NCBI GenBank assembly: GCA_025061245.1
Contig: JANZKD010000031.1
Location: 1-14,506, forward strand
Reading direction: 5' to 3'
DNA: 14,506 nucleotides
DNA from: Candidatus Culexmicrobium profundum
GTDB taxonomy: Archaea; Thermoproteota; Methanomethylicia; Culexarchaeales; Culexmicrobiaceae
How positions within the stretch are numbered: the stretch's first letter is position 1; each line of letters opens with the position of its first letter. The position numbers and the translations under genes are program-made. The notes under the pieces were generated by a model that did no database searches, had not been told where the DNA came from, and saw only the letters and a program-made list of their open reading frames with translations. This document shows positions 6,072 to 12,641 of this stretch, one piece after another.

Positions 6072-7262
6072 GTGAGGCACTTCTACATAGCCACAGAAGA
6101 AGAAATAAAAAGAGGGGAAACAACAGACGTCTACTTCCAAAGAACAAGAAAGATATTAAAAACAAAGAAACTCGACAAAGTTAGAGTAACAGCTGAAATT
6201 ACATCAGGAAAATTACCAAGAGAATGGAAATGGGGAGTACTCTGCGGCATTGAAGAAGAAGCAAAACTATTAGAAGGATATCCAATAAACGTCTATGCCA
6301 TGCCTGAAGGAAGCATCTTCTACCCTATAAGCTATAATGGTGTAAGAGAACCAGTAATAGTAATTGAGGGCCCCTATGAAGCATTCGCACATCTAGAAAC
6401 AGCAATACTTGGACTAATATGTCAAGCATCAGGAGTAGCCACAGCAGCGGCAAGAATAAAAAAGCTAGCCAACGATAAACCAGTATACGCCTTCGGAATA
6501 AGAAGAATGCACCCAGCAATAGCACCAATGCTAGACAGAGCAGCCTACATAGGAGGATTCAACGGTGTTTCAGGAGTGCTTGGAGCAAAATTAATGGGAA
6601 TAAAACCAGCAGGAACCATGCCCCACGCCCTAATAATAGTATTCAACGACCAAGTCGAAGCATGGAAAGCATTCGACGAAATAATGCCACCAGAAGTACC
6701 AAGAATAGCACTAGTAGACACATTCTACGATGAAAAAATAGAAGCAATAATGGCTGCGGAAGCATTAAAAGATAGACTTTTCGCAGTAAGACTAGACACC
6801 CCAAGCTCAAGAAAAGGTAACTTCGCAGACATAATAAGAGAAGTAAGATGGGAACTAGACATAAGAGGATACAAACACGTAAAAATATTCGTATCAGGAG
6901 GAATAAATGAAGAAAACATAGAAAACCTCATTGAAGCAGGAGCAGACGCCTTCGGAGTAGGAACAAGCGTCTCAAACGCTCCAACCATAGACTTCGCAAT
7001 GGACATTGTAGAAGTAGAAGGAAAACCCAATGCAAAAAGGGGGAAAATGGGTGGAAGAAAACAAGTATGGAGATGCAAAGAATGCTTAATAGACATAATA
7101 TTACCAGTAAATGCAGAAAAACCAGAATGCCCCAAATGCAATAGAGCAATGGAACCCATGCTAAAACCACTAATAAAAGAAGGAAAAATAGTTGCAAAAC
7201 TACCATCAGCAACAGAAATCAGAAAATACGTACTAGAACAACTCAAAAAATTAGAACTATAA
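6072..7262 (+). CDS. pncB: Nicotinate phosphoribosyltransferase, archaeal type with zinc knuckle
   Basis: Makes nicotinate mononucleotide from nicotinate and PRPP, the entry step of Preiss-Handler NAD salvage. 396 residues from GTG 6072 (GGAGATGG just upstream); the start aligns with the known N-terminus, where the DVYFQRT motif follows within about 20 residues. Features: N-terminal alpha/beta domain to about residue 105; phosphoribosyltransferase barrel about 106-310 with FGIRRMHP (141-148), GTMPHAL (181-187, His at the position autophosphorylated in bacterial homologues) and the phosphate-binding VSGGINEENI/GVGTSV segments (274-300). The C-terminal Cys335-x2-Cys338 and Cys353-x2-Cys356 form a zinc knuckle like that in the Thermoplasma enzyme, of unknown role. 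It lies 21 bases after the HDAC-like gene and is probably co-transcribed. Third positions are almost all A or C, the most extreme in the window. Its co-substrate PRPP is made by the prs product at the right edge. Confidence 0.94.
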   Translation: MRHFYIATEEEIKRGETTDVYFQRTRKILKTKKLDKVRVTAEITSGKLPREWKWGVLCGIEEEAKLLEGYPINVYAMPEGSIFYPISYNGVREPVIVIEGPYEAFAHLETAILGLICQASGVATAAARIKKLANDKPVYAFGIRRMHPAIAPMLDRAAYIGGFNGVSGVLGAKLMGIKPAGTMPHALIIVFNDQVEAWKAFDEIMPPEVPRIALVDTFYDEKIEAIMAAEALKDRLFAVRLDTPSSRKGNFADIIREVRWELDIRGYKHVKIFVSGGINEENIENLIEAGADAFGVGTSVSNAPTIDFAMDIVEVEGKPNAKRGKMGGRKQVWRCKECLIDIILPVNAEKPECPKCNRAMEPMLKPLIKEGKIVAKLPSATEIRKYVLEQLKKLEL

Positions 7263-7267
7263 CAATC

Positions 7268-7278
7268 AAAATTATAAG
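7268..7278 (+). promoter_or_regulatory. TATA-like box for tRNA-Pro
   Basis: AAAATTATAAG lies with its centre about 30 bases before the first base of the tRNA, right for a stand-alone archaeal tRNA promoter with a leader of a few bases. Read by eye. Confidence 0.45.
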
Positions 7279-7280
7279 TG

Positions 7281-7286
7281 AAAAAA
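7281..7286 (-). terminator. T6 run, candidate terminator for cca read-through
   Basis: On the minus strand this is TTTTTT, the first strong T-run after the cca stop codon. If it is the real 3' end of the thpR-cca message, the mRNA tail would contain the full antisense of tRNA-Pro. No earlier T-run exists between the cca stop and the tRNA. Confidence 0.3.
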
Positions 7287-7303
7287 CAAATAGCAAATCA
7301 AGA

Positions 7304-7382
7304 GGGGCCGTCGTCTAGCTTGGACTAGGATGCCAGCCTGGGGCGCTGGTGGTCCCGGGTTCAAATCCCGGCGGCCCCACCA
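7304..7382 (+). tRNA. tRNA-Pro (anticodon GGG), CCA encoded
   Basis: Folds as a complete cloverleaf. Acceptor GGGGCCG (7304-7310) pairs with CGGCCCC (7372-7378). The D arm 7313-7316/7328-7331 includes two G-U pairs. Anticodon stem CCAGC (7333-7337) pairs with GCTGG (7345-7349). The seven-base loop carries GGG at 7340-7342, reading Pro CCC (and CCU by wobble). T stem CCGGG (7355-7359) pairs with CCCGG (7367-7371) round TTCAAAT. The variable loop is five bases and the discriminator is A7379, as in many proline tRNAs. CCA (7380-7382) is encoded. No intron is present. The stop codon of the convergent CCA-adding enzyme gene begins four bases beyond the tRNA end. Confidence 0.97.
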
Positions 7383-7385
7383 TAA

Positions 7386-8807
7386 CTAAGCCATTGAGGA
7401 TACATAAAGCCAAGGCAACTTACCCCGCAAATATTTAGTAAGTGAAATAGCAAAGTCTCTATGAAAATTATAAAAATCAAGAATTTGATCATTTAATAAA
7501 ATGTTAAGTACATTTGAAAATGACTTATATATTAAATTTCCCAATTTGGCCATATACCACTCATTAGCTAATAATGCAATGGCATTAGAATATTTTCGCC
7601 TTAAATAGACAATCCATCTATCACCCTCAATTTTCGGACCAGCAATCAAATTCTTTGAACCCAAATGCTTCTCAAGAAATCGATCACAATGCTCTTTAGA
7701 GGAAATAGGTGGACCAATATGCTTCTCAATACCAGGAATACTGGCAGATTCAAGTTCAAAACAGAAAACCACATTATCCTTCTCATCAGACCAAACAAAT
7801 CCATCAATTACATTAAAATTCCAATTAGACAATAGCCGCTTAAGCCCCCTCCAAGACTTATAAAGTTGCCCCCACAATATGTCAGGTACCACCTCAGGAC
7901 AAGAGGTAACTATAAAGACAAAGTCGGTTCCTCTCTTCTCAAATTGTTCAATTAATTCTTTAACAGTAAAAGTTCTAGGTTCAATTGGATAGAAAAAGTG
8001 TAAGCTTGGATTTTTAAGAAATGCACGGCATGCAGCAATAAATTCACACATCCTATCTAAAGATAGAGCTGCAGCTACATTCCGCCTCTTATCAACAGGA
8101 TCAACTACAATTAAGGGTGCATGGAAAACGGATTTAGCTTCATTAATCCTTGAATAATATCTTTCAATATCAATTACAACAGAAAATGGCTTCCACCTAT
8201 TCGCTGCATTATCTATTAAATTCATAAATGAATTATAATGAAGAATGAGAAGTTCACATAAATAACCTGAAAAGCCTTGAATTTTAATTTCAGCTCCATA
8301 AACCCCTATACCCTTCATAAATTGTTTTAAAACTCGCACTTCTCTTCTTAACTGATCATTAAATGAATTGTTAATATAATTAGTGTGAAATGGAGTTCTA
8401 TCAACAGTTGATAATGCCTCTCTGGAATTACTAAGCATAAAGCAGGGAACTAAATCAATTTTAAAGCCATCAAGCTCAGTTTCAATATAAGGATGTTCAG
8501 CGTATCGCTCAGCCCACTTATCCCCAGCTGCACTTTTAGCTATTTTGAGACCAATAGATCTAAGCCCTTCAAGTCCAATTTCTTTGGGAAGTTGAATAAA
8601 AATATCAATATCACGATCACCTGAAATCCATGTATCCTTAGCAATTGAACCCTCAACTCTAGCCTTTACATGTACATTGAGCTTAAAAGCAGCCTCTTCT
8701 ATGCGTTTAATCATTTTAGATACAGCATGCCTAATTCTTTGCCTCTCATCCTCTTTAGGCTCAACTCTATCATATACAATTCTTAATATACGTTCAACAT
8801 CACTCAT
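7386..8807 (-). CDS. cca: CCA-adding enzyme (tRNA nucleotidyltransferase, archaeal class I)
   Basis: Adds or repairs the 3' CCA of tRNAs from CTP and ATP without a nucleic acid template. 473 residues from ATG 8807, normal for archaeal class I enzymes. Near the N-terminus it has the nucleotidyltransferase signature: VEGSIAKDTW (Gly53-Ser54) then DRDIDIFI, with catalytic Asp66 and Asp68, and the third carboxylate in FKIDLVP (Asp118). Middle and C-terminal segments (QIKGFSG-like IQGFSGYLCELLI, FVDPVD-like VVDPVDKRRNVAAALS) are typical of the class I head, body and tail. I chose ATG 8807 because GGTTGAT lies about three to five bases upstream; TTG 8816 would add three residues but lacks a spaced ribosome site. 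It follows thpR by about ten bases in one operon, and its 3' end faces tRNA-Pro with three bases between. Confidence 0.96.
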   Translation of the reverse strand: MSDVERILRIVYDRVEPKEDERQRIRHAVSKMIKRIEEAAFKLNVHVKARVEGSIAKDTWISGDRDIDIFIQLPKEIGLEGLRSIGLKIAKSAAGDKWAERYAEHPYIETELDGFKIDLVPCFMLSNSREALSTVDRTPFHTNYINNSFNDQLRREVRVLKQFMKGIGVYGAEIKIQGFSGYLCELLILHYNSFMNLIDNAANRWKPFSVVIDIERYYSRINEAKSVFHAPLIVVDPVDKRRNVAAALSLDRMCEFIAACRAFLKNPSLHFFYPIEPRTFTVKELIEQFEKRGTDFVFIVTSCPEVVPDILWGQLYKSWRGLKRLLSNWNFNVIDGFVWSDEKDNVVFCFELESASIPGIEKHIGPPISSKEHCDRFLEKHLGSKNLIAGPKIEGDRWIVYLRRKYSNAIALLANEWYMAKLGNLIYKSFSNVLNILLNDQILDFYNFHRDFAISLTKYLRGKLPWLYVSSMA

Positions 8808-8817
8808 AACAATCAAC

Positions 8818-9381
8818 CTAAGCTAAAAATACCTCCTTTAAAGTTGAATATATAGGCCCCCTGGGAGTTAAGACACTTCTCTTCAATCTTATAGACTTAA
8901 CATCCATTCTACCAAAGACATAGTCTCGATAATTATTAAAAACATCAATAATCCTCTCAAGATTTCTTCTACGCCTAACTCTAGCAATAGTTATGTGGGG
9001 ATGAAAACTTTTAGTCTCAGGTCTAAAGCCCAACTTTCTCAATTCCCTTTCAAGAAAATTGAAGATATTTACTACTTCATCATGACCTTCACCAACTCCA
9101 ACCCAAATAACATTAGGTCTAGTTATTTTAGGAAAAGCTCCAAGCCCCTTAACCTCCATTACAAAGGAGGAAAAATTCAATTTATCCATTATTCTCCCAA
9201 CATTATTAACTATGGAGATAGGTATTTCGCCTAGGAAACGTAAAGTTAAGTGAATATTTTCTCGTCTAACAAGCTTTAGGTCAGCTCCACTCTTAATTAG
9301 AAGAGATTGAACACCCTCCAATTCACGTAAAATATTTTCATCTTCAACATCAATTGATATGAATGTTCTAATGCGCTCCAA
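8818..9381 (-). CDS. thpR: RNA 2',3'-cyclic phosphodiesterase (2'-5' RNA ligase family)
   Basis: A member of the 2H phosphoesterase superfamily. It opens 2',3'-cyclic phosphates at RNA ends to 2'-phosphates and, in vitro, can join tRNA halves through 2'-5' bonds. 187 residues from TTG 9381. Two HxTx motifs give the catalytic core: His44-Leu-Thr46 (in ENIHLTLRFLGEIP) and His129-Ile-Thr131 (in FHPHITIARV), about 85 residues apart as expected. I prefer TTG 9381 (protein start MERIRTFISID, close to the family's MRTFIAID) because GGAGG lies five bases upstream. Starting at TTG 9399 would place that ribosome site inside the gene. It is co-directional with cca, which starts just after its stop, linking RNA end repair with tRNA end synthesis. 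Divergent from the UPF0200 gene. Confidence 0.94.
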   Translation of the reverse strand: MERIRTFISIDVEDENILRELEGVQSLLIKSGADLKLVRRENIHLTLRFLGEIPISIVNNVGRIMDKLNFSSFVMEVKGLGAFPKITRPNVIWVGVGEGHDEVVNIFNFLERELRKLGFRPETKSFHPHITIARVRRRRNLERIIDVFNNYRDYVFGRMDVKSIRLKRSVLTPRGPIYSTLKEVFLA

Positions 9382-9420
9382 TGCTCCCTCCACCACCAAA
9401 TACTATGAATAACTTGTACA

Positions 9421-9432
9421 TTAAACTTTTAA
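9421..9432. promoter_or_regulatory. Near-symmetric AT element, shared divergent promoter of thpR and the UPF0200 gene
   Basis: TTAAACTTTTAA is nearly its own reverse complement and is the only good TATA-like element in the gap. Counting about 26 bases each way puts one start near 9400 on the minus strand and one near 9452 on the plus strand. The resulting leaders of about 18-19 bases would each contain a ribosome site (GGAGGGAG for thpR, GAGGGGT for the kinase-like gene). Confidence 0.45.
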
Positions 9433-9469
9433 GGACTACTTATGGCTTAAAATAGTTAGAGGGGTAACA

Positions 9470-10021
9470 TTGAAAAAACTCATTGGAATTGTTGGAATGC
9501 CAGGTGCTGGAAAATCAATTATAGCTGACACCGCAAAGAAATATGGGATACCAGTAATAGTTATGGGAGACGTAATAAGAGAAGAAGCAATATTAAGAAG
9601 AATACCCCCAACACCGGAAAACCTAGGGAAAATAATGAAGGAATTAAGATTAAAAGAAGGGGCAGGAGTAGTAGCAAGAAGATGTTTCCCCAAAATAGAC
9701 AAATGTAAAGAAAAAGTCATAATGATAGATGGAATAAGAAGTCTAGCAGAAGTAGAGGAATTCAAGGAAAAATATGGAGAAATCATCATAATTGCAGTAC
9801 ACGCATCTCCCAAAACTAGATTCAAAAGACTTAAAAAAAGAGGAAGAAGCGATGACCCCAAAAATTGGGAGGAATTTACTAAAAGAGATTTAAGAGAATT
9901 AGAAGTAGGAATAGGAAAAGTAATTGCCATAGCAGACTACATGCTAGTTAATGAAGACACCATAGAAAAACTTATTGAAAAAGCAACGAAAATATTAGAG
10001 AGGTTAAAGGAAGATGATTGA
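9470..10021 (+). CDS. UPF0200 family P-loop NTPase (nucleotide/dephospho-CoA kinase-like)
   Basis: 183 residues from TTG 9470, with GAGGGGT about five bases upstream. The Walker A motif GMPGAGKS spans residues 9-16. MGDVIREEA and the conserved PPTPENLGK...LR region resemble adenylate/dephospho-CoA kinase folds. ID-GIRS near residue 90 is the second beta-strand carboxylate region, and RGRSDDP with EEF..RD (about 123-140) is a UPF0200 hallmark. The family is archaeal and annotated as kinase-related; its substrate is not established to my knowledge. It should not be called dephospho-CoA kinase outright, since archaea use a different GTP-dependent enzyme (DUF359) for that step. The next gene starts inside its final codons (eight-base overlap), a pairing that implies a shared function. 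Confidence 0.88.
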   Translation: MKKLIGIVGMPGAGKSIIADTAKKYGIPVIVMGDVIREEAILRRIPPTPENLGKIMKELRLKEGAGVVARRCFPKIDKCKEKVIMIDGIRSLAEVEEFKEKYGEIIIIAVHASPKTRFKRLKKRGRSDDPKNWEEFTKRDLRELEVGIGKVIAIADYMLVNEDTIEKLIEKATKILERLKEDD

Positions 10022-10445
10022 AGTAACAGTAGAAGCAGAAGTCAAACTAACCGAAGATGAAGAAAAAGTTAAACAAGCCATACTAAACGTATTTGAACCA
10101 GAATCAATCACTATCCAGGAAAGATTTGGAAGAAAATACATTGTCGCTAAATCAAAAAATATAGAAAGTCTAAGAAAGCTACACTCTCTACTCAGAAGAG
10201 AAAGAATACTAGATGCAGCAAGAAAAATGATGAGAAGATTTTCAACACAAAACCAAGTAATATTCTTCCTAAACAAGCAAGTAGCATACGTAGGGCACTT
10301 ATCATTCTGCCTACCAGAAAGGGAATCCCCTCTCGGTCCAATAAGATTTGAAATAACATGTGATAATATAAAGGATGTAATTAACTGGCTTGCACCGCCA
10401 ACATCGCAGGGAAAACCATTATTCGAAAGAGAACCACCAACATAA
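10014..10445 (+). CDS. UPF0201 family protein (predicted RNA-binding/exosome-associated)
   Basis: 143 residues from ATG 10014, overlapping the UPF0200 gene by eight bases (the ATGATTGA junction), so translation is probably coupled. The sequence matches the archaeal UPF0201/COG1325 group by its start EV.VEAEV..TED..KV..A..N.F, the middle LL.RE.ILDAAR..M and the C-terminal SPLGPI.F.I.....D..NWLAPPT segment. The fold of this family resembles ribosomal protein L5, and comparative genomics proposed a link to the RNA exosome. I am not aware of a proven biochemical role. Length is normal. It ends 15 bases before the convergent radical SAM gene, leaving little room for separate terminators. The T-poor, A-rich codon use matches the other plus-strand genes. 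Confidence 0.88.
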   Translation: MIEVTVEAEVKLTEDEEKVKQAILNVFEPESITIQERFGRKYIVAKSKNIESLRKLHSLLRRERILDAARKMMRRFSTQNQVIFFLNKQVAYVGHLSFCLPERESPLGPIRFEITCDNIKDVINWLAPPTSQGKPLFEREPPT

Positions 10446-10460
10446 ATTAATCAATATTCT

Positions 10461-11699
10461 TCACTTCTTCACAAAGAAGGTTAAATCACTATATTTAGGA
10501 CGCATATTCAGGTAATCTCTTAACTTTAAAGCTGAAGCTCTCATCAGAGACGGTTGACCGCAAACAGGTCTTTGAACCCCCTTAGCACATAGGAGACATG
10601 CACCATTACAGCCCTCTAATGGCTTAAAATTCTCATCCAAACTTTTACGCCAATAAATAGGAACATTAATACCTTCACAGCTCAATGAACTCATATAATC
10701 CTCATTTAACCCTCTATAAACAACCTTGCCGCCAACCTTAACCTTCTCAAATTCCATACACAACGCCATTGTAACACCAACTTCATCACAAATCCTTCTA
10801 GCTAAACTAAACACCCTTCTCCTATACGTTATATCACCATCTTGAGAAGAAGCATAAACCTTAAGCCATAATTGAAAAGCCTCAGGGAAAAACTCCTTAA
10901 CCACATTAAAAAGCTTAGTTCTTCTAGATTCACCTCGCCTTCCAACATCACATAAACTAAAAATGATATGACTCACACCCAAATTCTTAGCACATTCAAC
11001 TAGTTCTCTAATTGTCTTCTCATCATCAGTTATACCTGGAAAAAGTGGATCCATACGTACAACAGTAAAAATACCCCTATCAACACATCTTCTAATTCCT
11101 TTAAGTTGATCATCAACTCTAGCACCATTCGGCGAAAAAACACTATTAACTTCATCATTTAAGCTTAAAACAGTAAATTGTGCAAAGCAATGACCATAAG
11201 GATGACTAGCCATTTTATCAAGAAGACGTATAGGAATATTATCTCCTCTTTTAGTTATAAATTCAACCGGCAAATCTAAATCTAGAAAAACTTCAGCAGA
11301 CTTCTCACTTAAATGATATAGATTCTCTAAAGGCTTCTGAAATGGTTCAGATGAAGGACATAGATATGCACATGAAGCCCAATACAACCTACTAAGCTCA
11401 TCCTTCAACTTTAAATGAAAATCCTTAAAAACAGTTACAATACCCTCTTCATCCCATAGGGTAAAGTATCCTCCAAATGACCTTGCATAACACATTGGAC
11501 AACTAACACTACAACCATTATATGGATTTAACAATATTCGTTCAGAACTACACTCCCTTCTCCCATTATCATAATATCCATAATACCAGCCGTGAATAAC
11601 CTCCTTAACAGTTGGAACAACTATGTGAGGATAAGGAGAAGTTATTAAATCAAACTCTCTAATTGATCTTCCAAATCTAACCTTAACTTTACGTGTCAA
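10461..11699 (-). CDS. Radical SAM protein (SPL-like) with extra C-terminal cysteine cluster
   Basis: 412 residues from TTG 11699, supported by GGTGACC six bases upstream; it overlaps the rnz end by 11 bases. The [4Fe-4S]/SAM-binding motif is Cys63-x3-Cys67-x2-Cys70 in NPYNGCSVSCPMCYAR, followed by segments typical of COG1533 spore-photoproduct-lyase-like proteins (YLCPSSEPFQ; EFITKRGD; FTVLSLNDE; VRMDPLFPGITDD). The substrate is unknown; many archaeal members have no assigned reaction. The C-terminus has Cys364-x3-Cys368-x2-Cys371-x8-Cys380, which probably holds a second iron-sulfur cluster and repeats the CX3CX2C spacing of the first. Last gene in the prs-trmG10-rnz operon, so a role in tRNA or RNA modification is a reasonable but unproven inference. 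DNA photolesion repair is unlikely from family membership alone. Confidence 0.9.
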   Translation of the reverse strand: MTRKVKVRFGRSIREFDLITSPYPHIVVPTVKEVIHGWYYGYYDNGRRECSSERILLNPYNGCSVSCPMCYARSFGGYFTLWDEEGIVTVFKDFHLKLKDELSRLYWASCAYLCPSSEPFQKPLENLYHLSEKSAEVFLDLDLPVEFITKRGDNIPIRLLDKMASHPYGHCFAQFTVLSLNDEVNSVFSPNGARVDDQLKGIRRCVDRGIFTVVRMDPLFPGITDDEKTIRELVECAKNLGVSHIIFSLCDVGRRGESRRTKLFNVVKEFFPEAFQLWLKVYASSQDGDITYRRRVFSLARRICDEVGVTMALCMEFEKVKVGGKVVYRGLNEDYMSSLSCEGINVPIYWRKSLDENFKPLEGCNGACLLCAKGVQRPVCGQPSLMRASALKLRDYLNMRPKYSDLTFFVKK

Positions 11700-12630
11700 T
11701 AAAGGTCACCTTAAACTCTGGGAAAAGCTCAATAACCTGAAAATCTCTTCCCACCACAACTTTAGGGAAAATTGACCTTGCTTGATTCAATAATAGTGAA
11801 TCATCACCCTCATACCTAGCACTAATATGAGTTAAAACTAAAAATTTCACATTAGCCTTTAAGGCAACTTCAGCTGCTTGACTAGCAGTTGAATGCTTAT
11901 CCTCACTAGCTTTATCAGCAAGAGAATCATCAAAGGTAGCTTCATGAATTAATAAATCAGCATTTCTAGCCAATTCAATCACCCTTTCACATGGAGTTGT
12001 ATCAGCTGAATAAACTAATTTCAATCCACGCCTCATTGGACCCAATACTTGTTCAGGCTTAATGATACGCCCATCCGCCAACTTTACAGGGAAACCCATT
12101 TGAAGCCTCTTCCAGAGGGGACCCTTAGGAACACCTAATTCAATAGCCTTCTCAGGATAAAACTTCCCAGGTCTAGGATGCTCCTCAAGAGAGAAAGCCA
12201 AGCAAGGAATACTATGATCTGTCCAGCATGCCTTAATTACATAGTCATCTCCCTCATAGATCAAACCTTCACCCACTTCAAAAACTTTAACATCAAAAGT
12301 CAATAGAAATCGAACAGTTTCACGAAGAGCTTTAAGGAAATCAATAATCCCACTCGGTCCATAAATTTCTAAGGGAGCACTACGACCCATAAGAGACATG
12401 GTTTGAAGTAAACCTGGAAGTCCCAGCACATGGTCACCGTGTAAATGACTAATGAAGATTTTAAATTTAGCAGGAAATCCAATGCCAGCCTTAATAAATT
12501 GTCTTTGAGCCCCCTCCCCACAATCAAATAATATAAGTTCACCTCTCCTCCTAATTGCAATGCAAGGGAGATTTCTACTCTTCGTGGGTATGCTCCCAGC
12601 AGTTCCCAGAAGAATAACTTGAAACTGCAT
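11689..12630 (-). CDS. rnz: Ribonuclease Z (tRNA 3' endonuclease)
   Basis: Metallo-beta-lactamase-fold nuclease that cuts pre-tRNA 3' trailers after the discriminator base, leaving tRNA ready for CCA addition. 313 residues from ATG 12630, the usual short form (RNase Z-S), with GGTG about five bases upstream. The zinc-binding motif is SHLHGDH (His62, His64, Asp66, His67); other ligands are His139 (TDHS), Asp210 (YSADT) and His268 (THIS). HSTASQAAEVA (His246) is the family motif near the active site. The flexible-arm exosite that grips the tRNA elbow is present as RPGKFYP then GVPKGPLWKRLQMG (residues 153-179). It starts 11 bases after trmG10 and overlaps the radical SAM gene. Because tRNA-Pro here carries an encoded CCA, RNase Z would be expected to be inhibited or act differently on that transcript. 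Confidence 0.96.
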   Translation of the reverse strand: MQFQVILLGTAGSIPTKSRNLPCIAIRRRGELILFDCGEGAQRQFIKAGIGFPAKFKIFISHLHGDHVLGLPGLLQTMSLMGRSAPLEIYGPSGIIDFLKALRETVRFLLTFDVKVFEVGEGLIYEGDDYVIKACWTDHSIPCLAFSLEEHPRPGKFYPEKAIELGVPKGPLWKRLQMGFPVKLADGRIIKPEQVLGPMRRGLKLVYSADTTPCERVIELARNADLLIHEATFDDSLADKASEDKHSTASQAAEVALKANVKFLVLTHISARYEGDDSLLLNQARSIFPKVVVGRDFQVIELFPEFKVTFIDT

Positions 12631-12641
12631 ATCACCACCAA

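Noticed and set aside
6725..7246. 173-codon open frame antisense to pncB, and other frames at 6928-7212
   Set aside because: pncB is a certain gene with strong A/C-ending codons, which removes stops from the opposite strand. The antisense translations are low-complexity and match nothing.
7333..7349. Possible intron in tRNA-Pro
   Set aside because: The anticodon stem and a normal seven-base loop are contiguous, so no intron is present.
9436..9930. 164-codon open frame antisense to the UPF0200 gene
   Set aside because: The plus-strand frame carries a Walker A motif and family hallmarks; the antisense product is a Ser/Leu/Ile-rich shadow.
9470..10021. Calling the UPF0200 gene dephospho-CoA kinase (coaE)
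   Set aside because: The fold is similar but UPF0200 has archaeal-specific motifs, and archaea use an unrelated GTP-dependent enzyme for that step.
10463..10478. Short hairpin CTTCTT-CACA-AAGAAG at the convergent gene ends, possible terminator
   Set aside because: It is explained by the final Phe-Phe-Val-Lys-Lys codons of the radical SAM gene, is very AT-rich and short, and no T-run follows on either strand.
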